Assembly: GCF_005280585.1 (NCBI RefSeq)
Contig: NZ_SZVO01000015.1
Coordinates: 62,001 to 126,000 of the forward strand
DNA: 64,000 nucleotides
DNA from: Dyadobacter frigoris
GTDB taxonomy: Bacteria; Bacteroidota; Bacteroidia; Cytophagales; Spirosomataceae
Direction of reading: 5' to 3'
Below are positions 53,485 through 63,331 of this stretch, piece after piece. Numbering within the stretch: position 1 is the stretch's first letter; each line of letters starts with the position of its first letter. A program made the position numbers and the translations under genes. Below the pieces are notes generated by a model. That model saw only the letters and a list, made by a program, of their open reading frames with translations. It was not told the origin of the DNA and made no database searches.

Positions 53485-54165
53485 ATGAAAAAGTACGCAG
53501 CAGAATTTATCGGGACATTCTGGTTGGTTTTAGGTGGTTGCGGAAGTGCCGCTTTGGCAGCGGCATTTCCCCACGTCGGAATTGGTTTACTTGGCGTTTC
53601 GTTTGCTTTTGGGTTAACGGTATTGACAATTGCTTATTCATTGGGACACATTTCGGGAGCACACCTTAACCCGGCAGTTTCCGTTGGACTCTGGATCGGC
53701 GGCAGATTTTCCGGTAAAGATCTATTGCCATACATAGCGGCACAGATTCTTGGCGGACTTGCAGCTGCAACAGTTTTGTCATTCATCATAACTGGTAACG
53801 GAAGTACGATCGGAGATTTTGCAGCCAATGGCTACGGTGAACATTCTCCCGGCAAATACAGCATAGAGGCAGCTCTGGTTACAGAAATCGTTATGACTTT
53901 TATGTTCCTTATTATTATTCTTGGAGCAACCGACAAAAAAGCGTCGGGCGGATTTGCCGGTCTTGCAATTGGTTTGGCGTTAACGTTGATTCACCTGATC
54001 AGTATTCCGGTTACCAACACTTCGGTCAATCCGGCAAGAAGTATCAGCCAGGCAATATTTGTAGGCGGATGGGCAACAGAGCAACTTTGGTTATTTATCG
54101 TAGCACCGGTGGTTGGCGCAGCATTAGCAGGAATTGTTTACAAATTCCTGTCGAGCGAAGATTAA
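53485..54165 (+). CDS. aqpZ: Aquaporin Z
   Basis: Water channel of 226 residues with six helices and two NPA loops: HISGAHLNPAVSVGLW and ISIPVTNTSVNPARSISQAI. The selectivity-filter His and Arg expected for a water-specific AqpZ are in LIHLISIP and NPARS. Sequence blocks such as IEFIGTFWLVLGGCGSAALA and GYGEHSPGKYS are very close to enterobacterial AqpZ. Its stop abuts the stop of the convergent gene with no spacer. Confidence 0.96.
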   Translation: MKKYAAEFIGTFWLVLGGCGSAALAAAFPHVGIGLLGVSFAFGLTVLTIAYSLGHISGAHLNPAVSVGLWIGGRFSGKDLLPYIAAQILGGLAAATVLSFIITGNGSTIGDFAANGYGEHSPGKYSIEAALVTEIVMTFMFLIIILGATDKKASGGFAGLAIGLALTLIHLISIPVTNTSVNPARSISQAIFVGGWATEQLWLFIVAPVVGAALAGIVYKFLSSED

Positions 54166-54645
54166 TCAGGCCGTAACGGGGCGCTTCAAGTCCTTTATTA
54201 TTACAATTTCCTGCTTGGACAGGATTTCATAAAACTCAGAAATCCTGTCCAGGTGCTCATCGACAACCCGTCTGGTTTCCAAATCTCTATCCAGATATTT
54301 ATAAAGTGACCTGTAAGACTGCAAAACTTTGCCTTCCGTCTTTTTCAGATATCCCGCTACTTCTTCCTTCCCTTCAAGATCATGAAGCACGGAAATGGTG
54401 TTCAAATTAACCTCTTCATTATTGACAAGATCTTTGTCTGTCAGGAAACATTTGAAGTAATCATAAATCCAATGAATTTCCTTTTGAAAGAGTAAGGCAC
54501 TAAAATGTCCTTGCGTAAGCATTCTCCTCAGCGGGCCCATGCTATCTTTCTTCAATGCTTCAAGATAAAGGACTTCTCTGATTTTTTGTTCGCTCCATAA
54601 AGAGCTTATTTTCAGAACGAACTCATGTAATTTGGAATCTTCCAT
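54166..54645 (-). CDS. Small helical protein, possibly DUF2383-like four-helix bundle
   Basis: About 159 residues from ATG 54645 (MEDSKLHEF...). The frame extends to 54795, but those extra 50 residues look unstructured and unconserved. Predicted all-helical, with MGPLRRMLTQGHFSALLFQK, VLHDLEGKEEVAGYLKKTEG and DRISEFYEILSKQE; length and pattern resemble ferritin-like DUF2383 proteins, but I am not sure. No signal. Confidence 0.5.
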   Translation of the reverse strand: MEDSKLHEFVLKISSLWSEQKIREVLYLEALKKDSMGPLRRMLTQGHFSALLFQKEIHWIYDYFKCFLTDKDLVNNEEVNLNTISVLHDLEGKEEVAGYLKKTEGKVLQSYRSLYKYLDRDLETRRVVDEHLDRISEFYEILSKQEIVIIKDLKRPVTA

Positions 54646-54917
54646 AGCAGTTGCTGAAACAGGTGAAGGTATTCTATAACCTGCACAAATTCTATGCCCA
54701 GCGGTTACAAAATGAGCACAAAAACTGATATTATTCTTTAAACCATATAGATTAGATTTATTTTCATAAAAGACAGAAATTACATGTAATTTCATGTCCT
54801 TTCCTCATCATAATTTGTAGCAGATTTACACTGTTTTGTGATGTGGGAATTGGGTAATTCCACAGCCCAAAATAGGCGTTCATACCAGTATTATTTTTAT
54901 ACTCGTTTTAAAGAGCC

Positions 54918-54925
54918 TAACTTTG
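54918..54925 (+). promoter_or_regulatory. Candidate -7 box for the PpiC-SurA-MoxR group (TAACTTTG)
   Basis: TAACTTTG matches TAnnTTTG; the transcript would have a leader of about 80 bases before ATG 55013. Confidence 0.5.
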
Positions 54926-55012
54926 GGCAAATACAATAATTAGAACTTATAAAAGTTAGATTAAAATTTATGTGGAGATGAATAATCTCTGATTTACGAA
55001 TTGTGTACACGT

Positions 55013-57304
55013 ATGTTGAAATACCCAATAATAATTTCTCTGCTTTCCGCAGTTATATTTAATTCCTGTAAGACCTCAGCTCCTAAAACCCAAGTAGTTT
55101 CTGAAACGCCTGCGCTCATACAAATTGGAAATGAAAAGTTCTCTGCAACTGATTTTTTGGATTCTTACAACAAAAATAAATTTGCCTCTGACTCTGTTAA
55201 AGAATTAACAACCGAGGAATATTTGCCAGTATACAGAGATCAAAAGATTAAAATGCTGGCGGCACAGAGCGAAGGACTGGATACGACGAATGATTATAAG
55301 GAAGAGATCAATTCTTATTATGATCAACTGGCTAAAAACTTTTTGGTCGATAAGGCGCTGGTTGAAAAACTAGCAACAGAAGCTTATGCGAGAATGAAAC
55401 AGGAAGTTAAAGCTTCTCATATTTTGATAGCAGTTTCGGAAGATGCTTCCCCGAAAGATACCTTAGATGCCTACAATGCGGCATTAGCCCTACGCGGACG
55501 GTTGGAAGAAGGTTCTGATTTTGGAGATATGGCTGCACGTTTTTCAAAAGATCCTTCGGCTTCTCAAAATAAAGGTGACTTAGGTTATTTTACCGTTTTT
55601 CAAACCGTTTACCCATTTGAAACTGCTGCCTACTCGTTACCGGTTGGAAAATTATCCTACCCTATCCGTAGTAAAACGGGTTATCATCTCATTAAAGTGA
55701 ATGACCGCCGGGCAAGCCGCGGAACTGTGAGAATTGCTCACATCATGGTGAAAGTGGATAAAAAAGCCACCGAAGCGCAAAAAGCAGCAGCCAAAATTAA
55801 AATAGACGATGCTTATAAAAAATTACAAAACGGCCATGAATGGGATGCCATAGCAGAAGCTTATTCTGATGATAAGCAATCCAGCAAAAATCATGGTTTT
55901 CTGCCTCCTTTTGGGACAGGACAAATGGTACCGGAAGTTGAGGAAACTTCATTTGCGCTGACGAAACTGAATTCTTATGCTGCACCAGTTTTGTCTTCTT
56001 ATGGCTGGCATATTATTCGACTGATTGAGAAAAAAAATCTGGAGCCATATAGCGTTTTGGCTCCTACTTTGAGACAAAAAGTAGTAACAGATTCCAGAGG
56101 GAAAGTTTTGGATCAGGCTACGGCAAAACGTCTTCGCTCAAAATATGCTATTCAGGAATTTGCAGATAAATATGCATTGTTTAATTCATTAATCGACAGC
56201 ACGCTGATTTCCGGTTCCTGGGATTATATGAAAGCTGTGTCAACAGATTGGGTTTCTAATCCATTATTCACGATTGAAAAAAGGCCATACGAGGCACTTT
56301 CTTTTTTGAATTATATCAAAACGCAACAAAAACCACGACCGAAAGGCTCTTCTCCGGAAGTTATTTTCAAACATTATTATACTGATTATTTAACTGATCG
56401 TCTTTTCGCTTACGAAAAAGAACATCTGGAAGAAACTTATCCGGAATTTAAAAGCCAGATCACTGAAATCCGTCAGGGCGTTTTGCTTGATCAGTTAACG
56501 GAAGAAAATGTTTTACAACGTTCTCTAACTGATTCCACCGGACAGCAGGCTTATTATCAAAAAAACACAGATCATTTCCGTTATCCGGAACGTGCTTTTG
56601 GAACGATCGTAACGGCTCCTGATACTGCGACACTTCACGCCATAAAAAAAGCAATCGCAAAAAGTCCATATTTACTGGAACGGAAAGCAAATGAATTGAT
56701 TTTCAAAGAAGGTTCCAGCGATTTGACGCAGGATCAGATTGACAAACTATATGATGTGTTTGTAATCCTTCAAAAAAATCCGGATTATGTTGTTGAAATT
56801 GCCGGATATCGTTCTTCCACCGAAGCGGAAACGATTTCGTCTGACAGAATAAGAAAAGCGGTCCAATATTTAAGCTCAAAAAACATATCCATTATCAGGA
56901 TTCTTGAAAAAGATTATGGATCTTTTCGTCAATCTGCCGAAATCGAGCGTAATAGAAGAATAAGTTTCCAGTTTTATAGTCAGTCCAAAAAAGATGTGGA
57001 GAAAGTCTATAATTCTGTGACGCCCGATGCCGTTATTATCCAGGAAGGATATTTCCAGAAAAATAATGCTTTACTTAGTCAGGCCAAATGGGAAACCGGT
57101 GAACAAACCGTGACCGCCAATGGTTTAACCTATTGGATTGAGATTCAAAAAATTGAGCCGGCAAGAGTAAAAACATTCGCCGAAGCACGTGGAAGTGTCA
57201 TCAATGAATATCAAAAAGTTCTGGAAAAACAGTGGCTTGAAAAGCTTCAGCAAAAATTTCCGGTGAAAGTGAATCAACAAGAATTAGAAAAAATTAAGCG
57301 TTAA
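55013..57304 (+). CDS. Parvulin-type PPIase lipoprotein with two rotamase domains and an OmpA-like segment
   Basis: 763 residues from ATG 55013 (a TTG at 55001 is less likely). Lipobox IFNSC, Cys19. Parvulin domain 1 (~133-230) runs KASHILIAVSEDA to SKTGYHLIKVND; parvulin 2 (~238-342) runs VRIAHIMVKVDKK to SYGWHIIRLIEKK. At ~561-656 the sequence NELIFKEGSSDLTQDQ, YVVEIAGYRSSTE, SSDRIRKAVQYLSSKNIS and EIERNRRISFQF follows the order of an OmpA-like peptidoglycan-binding domain, but the HTD aspartate is missing. Folding factor of the envelope; surA follows. Confidence 0.82.
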   Translation: MLKYPIIISLLSAVIFNSCKTSAPKTQVVSETPALIQIGNEKFSATDFLDSYNKNKFASDSVKELTTEEYLPVYRDQKIKMLAAQSEGLDTTNDYKEEINSYYDQLAKNFLVDKALVEKLATEAYARMKQEVKASHILIAVSEDASPKDTLDAYNAALALRGRLEEGSDFGDMAARFSKDPSASQNKGDLGYFTVFQTVYPFETAAYSLPVGKLSYPIRSKTGYHLIKVNDRRASRGTVRIAHIMVKVDKKATEAQKAAAKIKIDDAYKKLQNGHEWDAIAEAYSDDKQSSKNHGFLPPFGTGQMVPEVEETSFALTKLNSYAAPVLSSYGWHIIRLIEKKNLEPYSVLAPTLRQKVVTDSRGKVLDQATAKRLRSKYAIQEFADKYALFNSLIDSTLISGSWDYMKAVSTDWVSNPLFTIEKRPYEALSFLNYIKTQQKPRPKGSSPEVIFKHYYTDYLTDRLFAYEKEHLEETYPEFKSQITEIRQGVLLDQLTEENVLQRSLTDSTGQQAYYQKNTDHFRYPERAFGTIVTAPDTATLHAIKKAIAKSPYLLERKANELIFKEGSSDLTQDQIDKLYDVFVILQKNPDYVVEIAGYRSSTEAETISSDRIRKAVQYLSSKNISIIRILEKDYGSFRQSAEIERNRRISFQFYSQSKKDVEKVYNSVTPDAVIIQEGYFQKNNALLSQAKWETGEQTVTANGLTYWIEIQKIEPARVKTFAEARGSVINEYQKVLEKQWLEKLQQKFPVKVNQQELEKIKR

Positions 57305-57402
57305 ACGTAAATTAGCATTTTGAAAACCGGTTGCCATTAATTTTTTAACTAACCGGATTAAAATAAGCCCTACTATTTCAACTCAGGAACACTTAAAATT
57401 AT

Positions 57403-58773
57403 ATGAAAATAAATAGATTGATAGTAATGCAATGTTTTGCAATCTGCACATTGTGTTTAAGTCTGGCAGGTTACGGACAAGGACAGCAGGGTGTTATGAT
57501 TGACAAGATTATTGCCCGTGTGGATAACCATTATATCCTCAATTCCGAGCTGGAAGAAATGTATGGCAGCTATGCACAGAATGGTCAGAAAGCACCGGAA
57601 AAATGTCAGATCCTGGAATCTCTGATCATCAACAAAATGCTTTTGGCAAAAGCTGAAATTGACTCCGTAACTGTTGAAGATAAGGATGTTGACAATGAGC
57701 TTGATGGAAAAATGAACTACATGATCCAGCGTTTCGGATCAGAAAAAAACCTGATTGAAGCTTACGGAAAAAGTGTAGAAAACTTGAAAACCGAACTTCG
57801 TACGCAGGTAAAAGAGCAGAAAGTAGTTGAGAAAATGCAGCGTACCATTTCCGGTAATGTGAAAATTACTCCAAGTGATGTACGTAAATTCTTCAATGCA
57901 ATTCCAAAAGACAGTTTACCATATATCCCCTCAGAAGTTGAAATCGGACATATTGTTCGTTTGGGAACGGTAACAAGGGAACAAAAAGATAAATTAAAAA
58001 ACCAGCTTCTCGAACTGAGAGCGCGAGCAGAAAAAGGCGAAGATTTCGCTATGCTCGCTACCATATATTCTGAGGATGTTGGATCTGCAAAAAATGGCGG
58101 GGATTTAGGTTTTGCCAAACGTGGTGCGATGGTTCCGGAATTTGAAGGAACGGCCTTAGGTTTGAAACCGGGCGAAATGTCAAATATCGTGGAATCTCAA
58201 TTTGGTTTTCACTTAATCAAACTGGTTGAAACCCGTGGTGCAGAATATCACGCGCGCCACATTCTTTTGAGACCTGATTATAACAAAGGAACGGACATGA
58301 GCAGTGCGCTTCGTGTGCTTGACAGCTTGCGTATTCTTATCAAATCGGATACCTTGAAATTTGCAAAAGCGGCCCTCAACAATTCAGAAGATAAAGAAAC
58401 AGCAGAAACGGGTGGAATTATCCAGGACAGAAATACGCAGCTTGGACGTTTGACGTTGGATGCTTCCATGGATCCCGCTCTTTATTTTGCTATTGATACA
58501 ATGAAAGTTGGAGATTTGAGCATTCCGGTTTCTTACCGTACAGAAGATGGAAGAAGCGCGATGCGTATTCTTTGGTACAAAAGCAGATCTGAACCGCATA
58601 CAGCAAACCTTCGCGATGACTACGAGAAAATTTCCCAGATCGTATTGAGCAATAAAAGAAATCATGCGCTGGAAGAATGGTTCAAAAAAGCACAGGGTGA
58701 TGTTTTCATCAGTGTTGAACCGGAATATAAAAATTGTAAAATCCTCGGGTTATCCAACGGCAGCGATACCTGA
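57403..58773 (+). CDS. surA: SurA-like periplasmic chaperone / PPIase
   Basis: 456 residues with a signal peptide ending AGYGQ. The SurA N-domain is seen in VMIDKIIARVDNHYILNSEL; a parvulin domain runs EIGHIVRLG, YSEDVGSAKNGGDLGFAKRG, ESQFGFHLIKLVETRG, and a second, less typical one follows (YHARHILLRPDYNKG). Guides outer-membrane proteins to assembly. Follows the PpiC lipoprotein by 98 bases and precedes moxR by 59. Confidence 0.88.
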   Translation: MKINRLIVMQCFAICTLCLSLAGYGQGQQGVMIDKIIARVDNHYILNSELEEMYGSYAQNGQKAPEKCQILESLIINKMLLAKAEIDSVTVEDKDVDNELDGKMNYMIQRFGSEKNLIEAYGKSVENLKTELRTQVKEQKVVEKMQRTISGNVKITPSDVRKFFNAIPKDSLPYIPSEVEIGHIVRLGTVTREQKDKLKNQLLELRARAEKGEDFAMLATIYSEDVGSAKNGGDLGFAKRGAMVPEFEGTALGLKPGEMSNIVESQFGFHLIKLVETRGAEYHARHILLRPDYNKGTDMSSALRVLDSLRILIKSDTLKFAKAALNNSEDKETAETGGIIQDRNTQLGRLTLDASMDPALYFAIDTMKVGDLSIPVSYRTEDGRSAMRILWYKSRSEPHTANLRDDYEKISQIVLSNKRNHALEEWFKKAQGDVFISVEPEYKNCKILGLSNGSDT

Positions 58774-58832
58774 GTTCGAAGCATACCGATTGAAGAAATT
58801 TAAGATTCCCCAAAATTGAAAATTGACTCACT

Positions 58833-59795
58833 GTGAATTATAAATCTGACGTTGAAGCAGCCGAGGCTATGAAAGTGGCCTATGAAAAAATCCGTAGTGA
58901 AATAGGACAAGTGATCGTCGGACAAGATGAAGTTATTAAAAGATTACTTACAGCCATTTTTTGTCAGGGACATTGTTTGCTGGTCGGCGTACCAGGATTG
59001 GCCAAAACACTGCTTATTCAAACCATCGCTTCATCGCTGGATTTAAAATTCAACCGGATTCAGTTTACACCGGATTTAATGCCTTCGGATATTCTGGGAT
59101 CTGAAACTTTGGATCAGAACCGTAATTTCAAATTTATTCAGGGACCGATTTTTTCAAATATCATTCTGGCGGACGAAATAAACCGTACGCCTCCCAAAAC
59201 ACAGTCGGCGCTTTTGGAAGCGATGCAGGAATACTCGGTAACGATCGCCGGACAAAGACATGCTTTATCCCGTCCGTTTTTTGTACTGGCTACACAAAAC
59301 CCGATTGAGCAGGAAGGAACTTATCCACTTCCGGAAGCGCAATTAGACCGGTTCATGTTTATGATCCAGCTCGATTATCCGTCGTATGCAGAAGAAGTTA
59401 ATATCGTAAAAAATACGACTAACGATTCAAAATACCAGGTTAAGGAAGTAATCACAGCAGAGGAAATCATGGATTTCCAGCATCTTGTTCGCCGTGTTCC
59501 GGTTACCGATCATGTAATTGAATATGCTGTAAAACTGGTTCATAAAACCAGACCATCTTCTGCTTTGGCAATAAAAGATACAAGCGATTATCTGGAATGG
59601 GGCGCGGGGCCACGAGCTTCGCAGGCCTTGATTCTGGCATCGAAATGTAATGCATTACTTTCAGGAAAATATTCTCCTGATATTGAAGATGTAAAGGCAG
59701 TTGCACTTCCGGTTCTGCGTCACCGGATTATCCGAAACTTCAAAGCAGAGGCCGAAGGAATATCAGTTGATGATATCATTGCCCGTCTTCTTTAA
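58833..59795 (+). CDS. MoxR-family AAA ATPase
   Basis: 320 residues from a GTG start. Walker A is GVPGLAKT, Walker B IILADEINR, and the sensor region has VLATQNPIEQEGTYPLPEAQ; the last third is the lid domain (HRIIRNFKAEAEGISVDDII). MoxR ATPases usually work with a von Willebrand-factor-A or DUF58 partner; none is visible after it in the window. It is the last gene of the PpiC-SurA group and has a terminator. Confidence 0.92.
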   Translation: MNYKSDVEAAEAMKVAYEKIRSEIGQVIVGQDEVIKRLLTAIFCQGHCLLVGVPGLAKTLLIQTIASSLDLKFNRIQFTPDLMPSDILGSETLDQNRNFKFIQGPIFSNIILADEINRTPPKTQSALLEAMQEYSVTIAGQRHALSRPFFVLATQNPIEQEGTYPLPEAQLDRFMFMIQLDYPSYAEEVNIVKNTTNDSKYQVKEVITAEEIMDFQHLVRRVPVTDHVIEYAVKLVHKTRPSSALAIKDTSDYLEWGAGPRASQALILASKCNALLSGKYSPDIEDVKAVALPVLRHRIIRNFKAEAEGISVDDIIARLL

Positions 59796-59820
59796 TCGAA
59801 AAAGGAATTAAATTTATACA

Positions 59821-59860
59821 AAATTGCGTTGATCTGTATAGGATATCAACGCAATTTTTT
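59821..59860 (+). terminator. Terminator after moxR
   Basis: AAATTGCGTTGAT and ATCAACGCAATTT form a perfect 13-bp stem, followed by a T-run. Confidence 0.93.
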
Positions 59861-59916
59861 GCTTTTACGGATATCCGTTTATTTAAATCTTCAACATCAA
59901 AACCATAATTTCAACC

Positions 59917-61506
59917 ATGACCATTCAAGGAGAAAATTATATAGGTTATTCACTCTCATCTCAAAACGAGCATACCTTTAAATCCTACGTTCCCGCTCAA
60001 AATATAGAATTGCCGGAAACATTTCACACCGCTACTCCCGATGAAGTAGCGCAAACCATGGAACTTGCTCAAAAAGCTTTCAATGAATATTCACTAATTC
60101 CGGCTGCCAGAAGAGCCGATTTTTTGATTGCGATAACAGAAGAAATCATGGCTATCGGCGACCCGCTACTGGAAAGAGCAAATCTGGAAACCGGATTGCC
60201 GATTGCCCGTTTGCAGGGTGAAAGAGCGCGTACAATTAACCAGCTTACACAATTTGCCGATCTGATCCGCGAAGGTTCCTGGGTTGAAGCCAGCATTGAT
60301 ACGGCTATTCCCGACCGCACGCCGGTTCCAAAATCCGATTTGCGTAAAATGCTCATTCCTATCGGGCCGGTGATTGTTTTTGGTTCGAGTAATTTTCCTT
60401 TTGCTTATTCCGTCGCCGGCGTTGATACGGGCCCCGCATTGGCGGCAGGAAATCCGGTTGTGGTGAAAGCCCACGCAGCACATCCTGGCGTTAGTGATCT
60501 TACAGCGCAGGCGATTGTGAAGGCTGCGAAAAGGACCGGAATGCCTGATGGCGTTTTTTCCATGTTGTATGATGATGGTTACGAAGTCGGGGCTGCTTTG
60601 GTAAAACATCCGGCCAGTAAGGCTGTTGGTTTCACGGGTTCGATAAAAGGCGGAATGGCACTGCATAAATTGGCTCAGGAACGCGAAGAACCGATTTCTG
60701 TTTTTGCTGAAATGGGAAGCGTTAATCCGGTCGTTATTTTGCCGGAATATCTGGAAAAGAATTCTCCGCAGCTTGCCAAAACTATGGCTGGTTCGGTGAC
60801 ATTAGGTGCAGGACAATTTTGTACAAATCCCGGATTGGTATTCGTTATTGAATCCGGTTCGTTGAATTTATTTGAAGAATCTTATAAAAACGAGATTTTA
60901 AAAACAGTTTCTGCGACTATGCTCACCGCCGGTATCCGTTCCAATTTTTATAAATTAAGGGACGAATTGGTGCAGCAGGACGGTGTTACCGAACTTGCTT
61001 ATTCTGACCTGACGGAAGAACAGGAAAATCAATCGCAGGCCTCGGTAGCGAAAGTGAGCGGCGTTGATTTTATTGCTAATCCTAAAATTCATGAAGAAGT
61101 TTTCGGGCCATTTTCTTTACTCGTTGTTTGTAAGGATAAAGCTGGATTACTGGCTGCTGTTTCGCATTTGAAAGGCCAGTTGACTGCCTCATTAATGGCT
61201 GATGCAGATGAGGCTTCACGGTATCCGGAATTACTCCAAAGTCTTTCAAAAATCTGTGGACGTTTCATTATGAATGGCGTTCCGACCGGCGTGGAAGTTT
61301 GCCCTTCGATGCATCATGGCGGGCCGTTTCCTTCGGCAACCGATGCAAGATTTACTTCTGTTGGCCGACATTCCATTCTTCGTTTTGTTCGTCCGCAATC
61401 ATTCCAGGACTGGGATGATTCCCTACTTCCGGTTGAATTGAAAAATGCCAATCCGCTTGGAATTTTCAGGCTGGTGAATAACGAAACCACGAAACGCGGG
61501 ATATAA
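59917..61506 (+). CDS. Aldehyde dehydrogenase, ketoglutarate-semialdehyde type
   Basis: 529 residues. Catalytic Cys in GAGQFCTNPGLVF, general base Glu in SVFAEMGSVNPVVI, cofactor region GFTGSIKGGMALHKLA. The length and the GPVIVFGSSNFPFAYS, AHAAHPGVSDLTAQ pattern match NADP-dependent alpha-ketoglutaric semialdehyde dehydrogenases of sugar or hydroxyproline breakdown. No pathway partner is adjacent, so the substrate is uncertain. Confidence 0.88.
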   Translation: MTIQGENYIGYSLSSQNEHTFKSYVPAQNIELPETFHTATPDEVAQTMELAQKAFNEYSLIPAARRADFLIAITEEIMAIGDPLLERANLETGLPIARLQGERARTINQLTQFADLIREGSWVEASIDTAIPDRTPVPKSDLRKMLIPIGPVIVFGSSNFPFAYSVAGVDTGPALAAGNPVVVKAHAAHPGVSDLTAQAIVKAAKRTGMPDGVFSMLYDDGYEVGAALVKHPASKAVGFTGSIKGGMALHKLAQEREEPISVFAEMGSVNPVVILPEYLEKNSPQLAKTMAGSVTLGAGQFCTNPGLVFVIESGSLNLFEESYKNEILKTVSATMLTAGIRSNFYKLRDELVQQDGVTELAYSDLTEEQENQSQASVAKVSGVDFIANPKIHEEVFGPFSLLVVCKDKAGLLAAVSHLKGQLTASLMADADEASRYPELLQSLSKICGRFIMNGVPTGVEVCPSMHHGGPFPSATDARFTSVGRHSILRFVRPQSFQDWDDSLLPVELKNANPLGIFRLVNNETTKRGI

Positions 61507-61511
61507 ACCTT

Positions 61512-61563
61512 AACTTTAAAAGCTTCCGAAGAAAATCTCTGGAAGCTTTTAAAGTTGTTTTTT
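61512..61563 (+). terminator. Terminator after the aldehyde dehydrogenase
   Basis: AACTTTAAAAGCTTCC (61512) and GGAAGCTTTTAAAGTT (61541) form a perfect 16-bp stem, followed by a T-run. Confidence 0.93.
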
Positions 61564-61575
61564 CAAAATAAAACC

Positions 61576-62331
61576 ATGATTTCAATAAAAACCAAAACCT
61601 TTCATATTCTTAATGGTGATGCATTACTGGACAATTTCCCTTCCGAATTGCTAACCGGCGAAATCATTATTGCAAGAGAATGTCTGATTGACGGGCCTGT
61701 CGGTGGAGCAACACCGGAACAATTCTGGGAAACCCGGGCAGGTTTTATTCAGGAAACTTACGGTGAAGAAAAAGAAGCTTATTTTGAAGAGGTGGTTACT
61801 GAGTTTGAAAAAATAAAAGCAATTCCTGCTAATTCAGAAGTAAACTTTTGGTTTGAAGACGACTTATTTTGTCAGGTTAATTTCTGGTTTTGTGTATCAT
61901 TGTTGATGCCCGTCGCTCATGCGATTAAAGTGTTTGTGATCAAACCGCCACTAATTGATCAGCAACCTGACTGGCGCGGATTTGGTCCCATGGATCGTCA
62001 TACTTTGGCGGAAGCTTATCTAAACAAACAGGAACTTTCACCGGCTGATTTGAGCCTGCTGGCTAATCTTTGGGATGCCTACAAAAATGATAACCGTGAA
62101 AAGTTCGGAGAACTGGTATTAGTCAAATCAGAAAATTTTCCTTTTCTAAATCAGGTTATTCAGGCTCAGCTTGATCGGAAAGATAATCGTCCCGAAAATG
62201 TTTTGAAACAGATTATGACGGAAAAAGAAACGACTGATTTTAAAACGATTTTTCAGGAATTTGGCAAACGGGAAGGGATTTATGGATTTGGTGATTGGCA
62301 GGTTGAAAAACTTTTGGAAAAGATAAAGTGA
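61576..62331 (+). CDS. DUF1835 domain protein
   Basis: 251 residues from ATG 61576; the earlier in-frame TTG at 61555 overlaps the terminator stem and is unlikely. The N-terminus TFHILNGDALLDNFPSELL and ECLIDGPVGGATPEQFWETR fit DUF1835, followed by DRHTLAEAYLNKQELSP. Function of the family is unknown. Convergent with truA, 7 bases between the stops. Confidence 0.75.
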   Translation: MISIKTKTFHILNGDALLDNFPSELLTGEIIIARECLIDGPVGGATPEQFWETRAGFIQETYGEEKEAYFEEVVTEFEKIKAIPANSEVNFWFEDDLFCQVNFWFCVSLLMPVAHAIKVFVIKPPLIDQQPDWRGFGPMDRHTLAEAYLNKQELSPADLSLLANLWDAYKNDNREKFGELVLVKSENFPFLNQVIQAQLDRKDNRPENVLKQIMTEKETTDFKTIFQEFGKREGIYGFGDWQVEKLLEKIK

Positions 62332-62338
62332 GACTCAC

Positions 62339-63073
62339 TTATTCAGGATATCCGACTTCAACCAAAAATAAACCTTCCGCAGGGGCTTGTGCTCCTGCCT
62401 TACTCCTATCCTGAACCTGAATAATTTTCTCAAAATCAACGATATTTTTTTTACCAGTTCCAACTTCCAGAAGCGTTCCGACCAAAGCACGAACCATTCC
62501 CCGAAGAAAGCGATTTGATTTTATACTGAAAATAAGAATCCCATCTTTTTCAAACCAGCGGGCTTCCGAAATGTCGCAAAGAAAATTATTTACGCTCGTA
62601 TGAATCTTGCTGAAACTTTCAAAATTCTTGTATTTCAAAAGCAACTCGGCCGCTTCATTCATCCGCTGAATGTCAAGCGGTTTATGAAAAATATGTGATT
62701 CATTGATCAAAAAAGGATTTTTTCTTCTGATAATCCGATATTCATAACGCCGGTGTGTTGCATCAAAACGGGAATGAGCCGTTTCTTCAACCTGAAAAAC
62801 ACGATGAACGGCAACATCAAAAGGCAATAAGCTGTTAAGGCGGTAAGTTAATAAATCACAATCCTTAACAGGTTGGTTACTATCAAAATGCGCATACTGT
62901 TGTTCCGCGTGTACACCAGTATCAGTACGACTGCTGCCGACACTTTCAATCGTTTCCCTGAGAATAAGCGTAAGTGCTTCATCCAGTTTTTGCTGTACAG
63001 AAATAGCATTGTTTTGCTTCTGCCAGCCGCTGTAATTTGTCCCTTTGTAGCTGAATTCAATAAAATAGCGCAT
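62339..63073 (-). CDS. truA: tRNA pseudouridine(38-40) synthase
   Basis: Modifies U38-U40 in the anticodon stem. The catalytic Asp is in VGSSRTDTGVHAEQQYAHF. The start MRYFIEFSYKGTNYSGWQKQ and the later RFLRGMVRALVGTLLEVGTG are conserved. Length 244 is normal. Confidence 0.95.
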   Translation of the reverse strand: MRYFIEFSYKGTNYSGWQKQNNAISVQQKLDEALTLILRETIESVGSSRTDTGVHAEQQYAHFDSNQPVKDCDLLTYRLNSLLPFDVAVHRVFQVEETAHSRFDATHRRYEYRIIRRKNPFLINESHIFHKPLDIQRMNEAAELLLKYKNFESFSKIHTSVNNFLCDISEARWFEKDGILIFSIKSNRFLRGMVRALVGTLLEVGTGKKNIVDFEKIIQVQDRSKAGAQAPAEGLFLVEVGYPE

Positions 63074-63077
63074 AGCG

Positions 63078-63085
63078 CAAAAGTA
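63078..63085 (-). promoter_or_regulatory. Candidate -7 box right before truA (TACTTTTG)
   Basis: On the minus strand TACTTTTG matches TAnnTTTG and ends only 4 bases before the truA ATG, so the transcript would start at or inside the start codon, suggesting a leaderless mRNA. Confidence 0.45.
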
Positions 63086-63296
63086 AGAGAAAGTAGTGAA
63101 TTTACCTTTTTGAGATTGAAAGTAAAGAATTAATAAAGCGTAGAATCACGCACGGATTTGTACTTTTTTGTGTTGATAAAGATTCAGAATATTCTAAAAA
63201 CTACTTTGTCAATATAAATTTGGCAACAGAATGCTGAATTAAAGACAGATTTCACGCAAAGAACACAAATTATTTCGAGGTTGACGTGAAGAACAT

Positions 63297-63304
63297 TAAC
63301 TTTG
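63297..63304 (+). promoter_or_regulatory. Candidate -7 box for glnS (TAACTTTG)
   Basis: TAACTTTG matches TAnnTTTG and ends 27 bases before the ATG at 63332. Confidence 0.55.
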
Positions 63305-63331
63305 ACAATTGAAATATATTTCCAGTACTGT

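Noticed and set aside
54646..54795. N-terminal extension of the small helical protein
   Set aside because: The extra residues are unlike the helical body; an ATG at 54645 gives a coherent protein.
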